Below are positions 60,620-64,000 of a stretch of DNA of 64,000 nucleotides, in pieces; position 1 is the first letter of the stretch; each line of letters begins with the position of its first letter. The position numbers and the translations under genes are program-made. The stretch covers positions 434,001 through 498,000 of the forward strand of contig CAWBEY010000010.1 of NCBI GenBank assembly GCA_963788015.1. Direction: 5' to 3'. Origin of the DNA: JBBRHH01 sp963788015. Its GTDB lineage: Bacteria > Planctomycetota > Phycisphaerae > Tepidisphaerales > Tepidisphaeraceae. The notes beneath the pieces are model-generated. The model saw only the letters and a list, made by a program, of their open reading frames with translations, ran no database searches and had not been told where the DNA came from.

Positions 60620-60951
60620 AGCCAATTTGCTCCGCCACCACTTCGTGCAAAATTGCACAAAGTGAAGAGGCAGTAGATTAGTGGCCGCATCCAAACAGGT
60701 CAAGCCGTTCTCACCACCCCAGCACCGCGAACCGCTTCGTGTTGTCGCCGCTTCGTGGTTCACCTTCCTCCCCCCGTCCAGGGGGCGGTTTCGGGGCGGA
60801 AACAGGGAGGTTTTGGGTCGAAAAGGGGTTGAAACCGGACGACGGATCGACGGTCATCGCGACCGGGCCAGTGGCAAAACCCAGCCGCACTCGTACCTCA
60901 CGCGCCACACCGTTAAAGCGTCGCAAGACCAATATCAAAAAAGTGCAGGCG
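60620..60951. other. Region upstream of the atp operon
   Basis: About 330 bp between the DUF2092-like gene stop and atpZ. It holds the inverted repeat at 60639-60664 and a G/C-rich direct stretch (CCCGTCCAGGGGGCGGTTTC). A minus ORF at 60711-60938 looks like a by-product of composition. The operon promoter should lie here. Confidence 0.5.
60639..60664. promoter_or_regulatory. Inverted repeat upstream of atpZ
   Basis: CACTTCGTGCAA-AA-TTGCACAAAGTG: two 12-nt arms with one mismatch, ending 20 bp before the atpZ ATG. It is a candidate operator for a dimeric regulator or an RNA hairpin in the leader. Confidence 0.6.
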
Positions 60952-61711
60952 TCATTGTGCGGGGATCGCGAACTCCGAATTTTTTACGTCCGCATCCGGC
61001 GTCACGGTCAGAAACTCAACGGTATTGACAACGGTCTTTCCTGCCGACTTCGTGTTGTAGGTGAACCGCCGTGGAAAGTTGGTTTTCGGGTCGATCAGCA
61101 GCACCCCTTTGTCGTCGCTGAATTTGTACTTGAACTCCAGCGCTACAACCGGCTTGCCCTCGATATTCTGGTCGGCCGCCTTTGTTACCGATTCAACATT
61201 CCACAGGTACGCCTCGGAGACATCCTCAAAGGCCGGCGCGAGTACTGGGCGGCTCATCATCATGAACATCCCCGGCAGCGTGCTCTGGGTCAGCTTGCCT
61301 TTGGGGGCGGGCACCTTTTTTGTTGTTGATGGGAGCATCTGGAAGCTGATGCGCCAGCGTCGTCCCATCGCATACCGCCAACGTGGCCGGGCGAAGCACC
61401 CGTTTTTTGTCACCTTCGCCAAACGCCTGCTCTCCCACTTCGATGCGGAACTGGTTAGGGGCCGCGAAAACAGCGCGGAACTTCGCCGAAGCAGTCTCGG
61501 CCGTCTTCTTTTGCGGATCGGTACTTTCCATCGCGACTGTACCCTGTGTTTCCAGGCTTTTGAGTTTTGCGAAAGAGGCCCGCATCTGATCCAGCACGGT
61601 CTTGGCGGCGGGGGCGATTGTGGGCTGCGGGGCATCGGCCCAGGCTGGTGCAGATGCGCCGGCGAAGAACAGGGCGGTCAAAATAATCGGGATGCGAGTG
61701 GTGGGCGGCAT
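60952..61711 (-). CDS. Periplasmic LolA/DUF2092-like protein
   Basis: Start MPPTTRIPIILTALFFAGAS at 61711 with GGAG upstream; signal peptide. N-terminal half: VLDQMRASFAKLKSLETQGT, AKFRAVFAAPNQFRIEVGEQ. After an indel near 61330 the frame continues AYLWNVESVTKAADQNIEGK, PVVALEFKYKFSDDKGVLLI, DPKTNFPRRFTYNTKSAGKT. This is the LolA/LppX-like half-barrel fold typical of DUF2092 proteins, which bind lipid or mediate lipoprotein transfer. It sits downstream of an ABC ATPase/permease pair on the same strand. About 253 aa. Confidence 0.75.
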
Positions 61712-61811
61712 GATTCTCCTTCTGCGGCTAAACGTCGAAATGATGGCGACGCGATTCGCAGTAATATCGACCTGCGCAAACTTGCCAATCTGCGATTTTG
61801 CGCGAAGGTTC

Positions 61812-62546
61812 CTACCGGGTTCGCAGAAGCGCTGCGGTGCGGACATGTGCAACAAGCAGCAGGGCGGCACAGGCCGCCGAAACCGTCTCCAGATGAACCC
61901 ATAACAGCTTCGCATCGGCTGTGCCGAGGGTGGCCAGAGCGGCCGACAGAGGACTGCTGAGGTGGAGTGCGATCAGGAAGTTGAAGGACGGTGCTTCGAT
62001 CAGAAACGGAAGGAGAAAAAGTGCGCAGGTGACGAGATACGCGAGGCAAAACGCGCGTGTGGTCGTTGGAGAGAGAGTGGAACACGCAAGGCCGATTAAT
62101 AAGCAAAGTGAAGTGGCGGCGAGGGCGATGGCGAGCAGGTGCAGAAATGCTCCCCTGGGAAGTGCACCGCCGTCCAGTGCATAGGCGGGCAGGAACGCGA
62201 TCGTCGGCAGGAGTGCGGGGATCAGGATGCATTGAAGCTTTTGTGACATGATTTGAGCGGCCGTCAGGCGGGTCATGCGAAGGAGGTCCCAGGTATTACG
62301 CTCAAACTCGGATGCGATGGCGCCCGCCGTCAGCGCGGGACCAATCAGCGCGATCAGGACGAAATGGATGATGACTTGGAGCCGTGGAAACCCCGTCGGC
62401 ACCCCCAGGTGATGCTCGTGCAGGCGCATCGCCCCCAGCGACATCGCCAGCGGCAGCGCACACAGAAGGCCGACCCCAAGCAGTGCAAGACGCGGCCGGC
62501 CGAGGCCCGCTGGACGCAGTGGAAATGTAAAAGGGATGGTGCTCAT
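61812..62546 (-). CDS. ABC-2 type transporter permease
   Basis: 244 aa, six hydrophobic segments: LALLGVGLLCALPLAMSLGA, VIIHFVLIALIGPALTAGAI, LLAIALAATSLCLLIGLACS, TRAFCLAYLVTCALFLLPFL, AACAALLLVAHVRTAALL. ASEFERNTWDLLRMTRLTAA is the coupling-helix segment typical of ABC-2 permeases (E-R-x-x-x-T-x-x-L-L). The start overlaps the ATPase stop by 4 bp (ATGA), so the two are translationally coupled. Confidence 0.8.
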   Translation of the reverse strand: MSTIPFTFPLRPAGLGRPRLALLGVGLLCALPLAMSLGAMRLHEHHLGVPTGFPRLQVIIHFVLIALIGPALTAGAIASEFERNTWDLLRMTRLTAAQIMSQKLQCILIPALLPTIAFLPAYALDGGALPRGAFLHLLAIALAATSLCLLIGLACSTLSPTTTRAFCLAYLVTCALFLLPFLIEAPSFNFLIALHLSSPLSAALATLGTADAKLLWVHLETVSAACAALLLVAHVRTAALLRTR

Positions 62547-63496
62547 GCTGACTTCGCGAGACAGGAGAAATCGTGGTCAACCTCGGCCGGGACTTCGTGG
62601 TAGCCGACCACCGGGATGCCGCGCTTGAGCAGACGTAGCAGCGCTTCGGCCAGTTGCTTTTCGTCGGCGCGGGCTTCATAACGGAGAAGGCCGTCGGTGG
62701 CGTCGTCTACGGCTTCCCAATGGCCCGGGGCGGTGGCGAGAACTTCCTTGGCTTGATTAACGAATTTCATCACGCGTATTTCGATGAGGCGCTTGTGGCG
62801 CAGGTCGCGCAGGACGCTGCGCACCGGGCCGCGGCCGACCAGATTGCCGGAATTGAGAATGGCAACGCTGTCGCACAGATCGGCCGCGTCAGCGAGGATT
62901 CGGGAGGTGAACAGGATCCCTTTGCCCATGCCGGCCAGATCGCGCAGCAGGCGGCCAAGGTTTAGCCGGTCGCGCGGCTCGAGGTTGGCCAGAGGATCGT
63001 CCAGCAGAATCACGCGGGGGTTGTGCAGAAGCGTCAAGGCGATGCCCGCCCGAAGACGCACCACCGGCGGCAATGCGCCCATCAATTGTCGCCGATGCTC
63101 CATCAGGCCCGTGATGGCGAGGCACTCGTTGACGCGCGGATTGCGCTGGTGGAGCGGGATGCGATGAGCGCGGGCGAAAAAGTCGAGAAATTGGTGGACG
63201 CGGAGGCCGGGATAGACGCCGAAGTTTGCGGGAAGGAAGCCGACGGTTCGGTGGAGTTGATCGGGGGCGGCGGCGTCGGCGGTGTCGGTTTCGATTTTGA
63301 TTCGGCCGGCGGAGGGAGTGTGCAGGCCGCCCAACGTGCGGAGTAAAGTAGTTTTGCCGGCTGCGGCGGGCCCGACACAGCCGATGATTTCGCCCGCGCG
63401 GATGAACAGGCTGATGCTGTCGAGGGCGACGCGCGGGCCGAACGTTCGGCAGAGCCGTTTGACGCGCAGGATGATTGGTTTGTCCTCTGAGAGCAT
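62543..63496 (-). CDS. ABC transporter ATP-binding protein with degenerate motifs
   Basis: 317 aa. Walker A CVGPAAAGKTTLLRTLGGLH is intact and the Q-loop region is TVGFLPANFGVYPGLRV. The signature LSGG is replaced by ALPPVVRLRAGIAL. Walker B is VILLDDPLANLEP with Asp at the catalytic Glu position. The H-loop His of SSHIL is Arg (LFTSRILADAADLCD; codon 62900-62902). Overall layout is that of ABC-2-type ATPases (GDPxxxxPxxR topology, C-terminal accessory domain). It may bind ATP but hydrolyse poorly, unless it pairs with another subunit. Coupled to the downstream permease gene. Confidence 0.82.
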   Translation of the reverse strand: MLSEDKPIILRVKRLCRTFGPRVALDSISLFIRAGEIIGCVGPAAAGKTTLLRTLGGLHTPSAGRIKIETDTADAAAPDQLHRTVGFLPANFGVYPGLRVHQFLDFFARAHRIPLHQRNPRVNECLAITGLMEHRRQLMGALPPVVRLRAGIALTLLHNPRVILLDDPLANLEPRDRLNLGRLLRDLAGMGKGILFTSRILADAADLCDSVAILNSGNLVGRGPVRSVLRDLRHKRLIEIRVMKFVNQAKEVLATAPGHWEAVDDATDGLLRYEARADEKQLAEALLRLLKRGIPVVGYHEVPAEVDHDFSCLAKSA

Positions 63497-63863
63497 CTGG
63501 CTTTACATATTATCGGCCAGTCGGAATGGATTTCGTCACGAAGGCCCGCGGACCCGTCCGCGACGGTGTCAAGAGCATTGCAGTAAAACATTAGCGCCCA
63601 AGGCGAAGCTAAGCCTGCTGTTGTGTAAGTTGTCTTACAAGCGGCCTCTATGTTCGATCTGCCAAAAAAAGAGGACACCAGGAATTACCCTTGGTGTCCT
63701 CCGGAGGGGAGAAAATGCGCCGGTAGCGCTTGCTTTTACGTTGCCTAGATTATCCTAACTTCCTATTCAGCCGAGTCAAATTTATCACTCTGAATTCACG
63801 GCCAACAGGGAAAAGAATCGACTTGTGCGATGAGAAAACTAAAAAGAATTTTGTGAGTCTTGA
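63497..63863. other. Intergenic region between comF-like and ABC ATPase genes
   Basis: About 370 bp. It contains the minus-strand terminator (63665-63700) and presumably the ABC operon promoter. No coding potential recognised. Confidence 0.6.
63665..63700 (-). terminator. Rho-independent terminator of the comF-like gene
   Basis: AGGACACCA / TGGTGTCCT, a perfect 9-bp stem with an 11-nt loop (63672-63700), followed on the minus strand by CTTTTTTTGG. It lies about 165 bp downstream of the gene's stop. Confidence 0.85.
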
Positions 63864-64000
63864 TTATATGGCTTGAAAGCCTTGCCCGCGCGGATCGGCG
63901 ACAGCGGCGACAATCGCGCAAAGACTGGCGGGATGGGCGGCGGCGAGAACCCGGCCAAGCGATTGGAGCGTCGCGCCGCTGGTCATCACATCATCAACAA
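63864..64000 (-). CDS. ComF-like phosphoribosyltransferase, 3' part
   Basis: Open from the window edge on the minus strand: VDDVMTSGATLQSLGRVLAA, AHPASLCAIVAAVADPRGQG, FQAI, stop at 63864. VDDVMTSGAT is the PRPP-binding loop of type I phosphoribosyltransferases as found in the ComF/GntX family (DNA uptake or related). The 5' part lies outside the window. Confidence 0.8.
   Translation of the reverse strand, partial: VDDVMTSGATLQSLGRVLAAAHPASLCAIVAAVADPRGQGFQAI

Overview
The window looks like a chromosomal segment of a planctomycete, most likely Phycisphaerae-like. The evidence is the DUF1592/DUF1587-type cytochrome protein paired with a DUF1552 protein, a secreted sulfatase, an N-terminally extended PurL, a bacterial SNF2 helicase next to a SWIM zinc-finger protein, many pentapeptide, HEAT and TPR proteins, a surface beta-helix/PKD-like protein, and a G+C-rich composition with third-position C bias. 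No rRNA, tRNA, CRISPR array or complete transposon was found.

A property of the sequence governs all gene calls. About half of the genes, including housekeeping genes (prfA, purL, atpA, atpB, atpE, atpF, the transaldolase gene), are split over two to five reading frames by single-base indels, and the protein similarity continues in the next frame. I read this as uncorrected sequencing or assembly indels, not pseudogenes, and give each such gene as one CDS with approximate frameshift positions. One toxin-antitoxin module (46205-46913) becomes visible only after this frame stitching.

Layout. 1-2561: 3' part of a surface beta-helix/PKD-like protein and a membrane-anchored pentapeptide protein. 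2568-6511 (minus): an M28/DUF4910-like peptidase fused to an AAC(3)-like acetyltransferase, then a galactokinase-like GHMP kinase. 6625-9898 (plus): a lipid cluster of a ketosynthase-like protein lacking the active-site Cys, an acyl-ACP desaturase and a cyclopropane synthase-type methyltransferase. 9913-12676 (minus): MBOAT acyltransferase and SGNH-like partner. 12852-13538: scpB. 13564-15807 (minus): YkgJ-type cysteine cluster protein and sulfatase. 15861-20353: SNF2 helicase, SWIM protein and a small protein. 20450-24340 (minus): beta-propeller protein, DisA_N-type diadenylate cyclase and M42-like peptidase. 24341-28623: repeat-rich accessory stretch with a hypothetical gene and a HEAT-repeat gene. 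28624-30575: ST7-like TPR protein, convergent with the transaldolase gene. 31752-34103 (minus): ECF sigma factor, membrane protein and secreted protein. 35061-37880: PurSL. 38094-39383: pentapeptide, ribbon-helix-helix and small hypothetical proteins.

39788-45902: glycosyltransferase 9, enoyl-CoA hydratase, RF1, zinc-ribbon/DUF3592 membrane protein and a Tat-exported oxidoreductase. 46205-48061: RelE-like toxin, HTH antitoxin and class V aminotransferase. 48125-53825: lipoprotein, DUF1592 and DUF1552 proteins, and a secreted beta-rich protein. 54027-54875: phage-like Sak4/RecA-type ATPase. 55211-60619 (minus): an ATP synthase operon ordered atpZ, atpI-like, B, E, F, H, A that ends in a terminator right after atpA, with no gamma, beta or epsilon genes. 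60952-63496 (minus): a degenerate ABC ATPase, its permease and a LolA/DUF2092-like protein. 63864-64000: the 3' end of a ComF-like gene with a terminator.

The most noteworthy items are the Cys-less ketosynthase in a lipid-modification cluster, the peptidase-acetyltransferase fusion next to a GHMP kinase, the truncated ATP synthase operon, the diadenylate cyclase operon, the degenerate ABC ATPase, and several intergenic repeat families, including an exact 11-bp-period tandem array.
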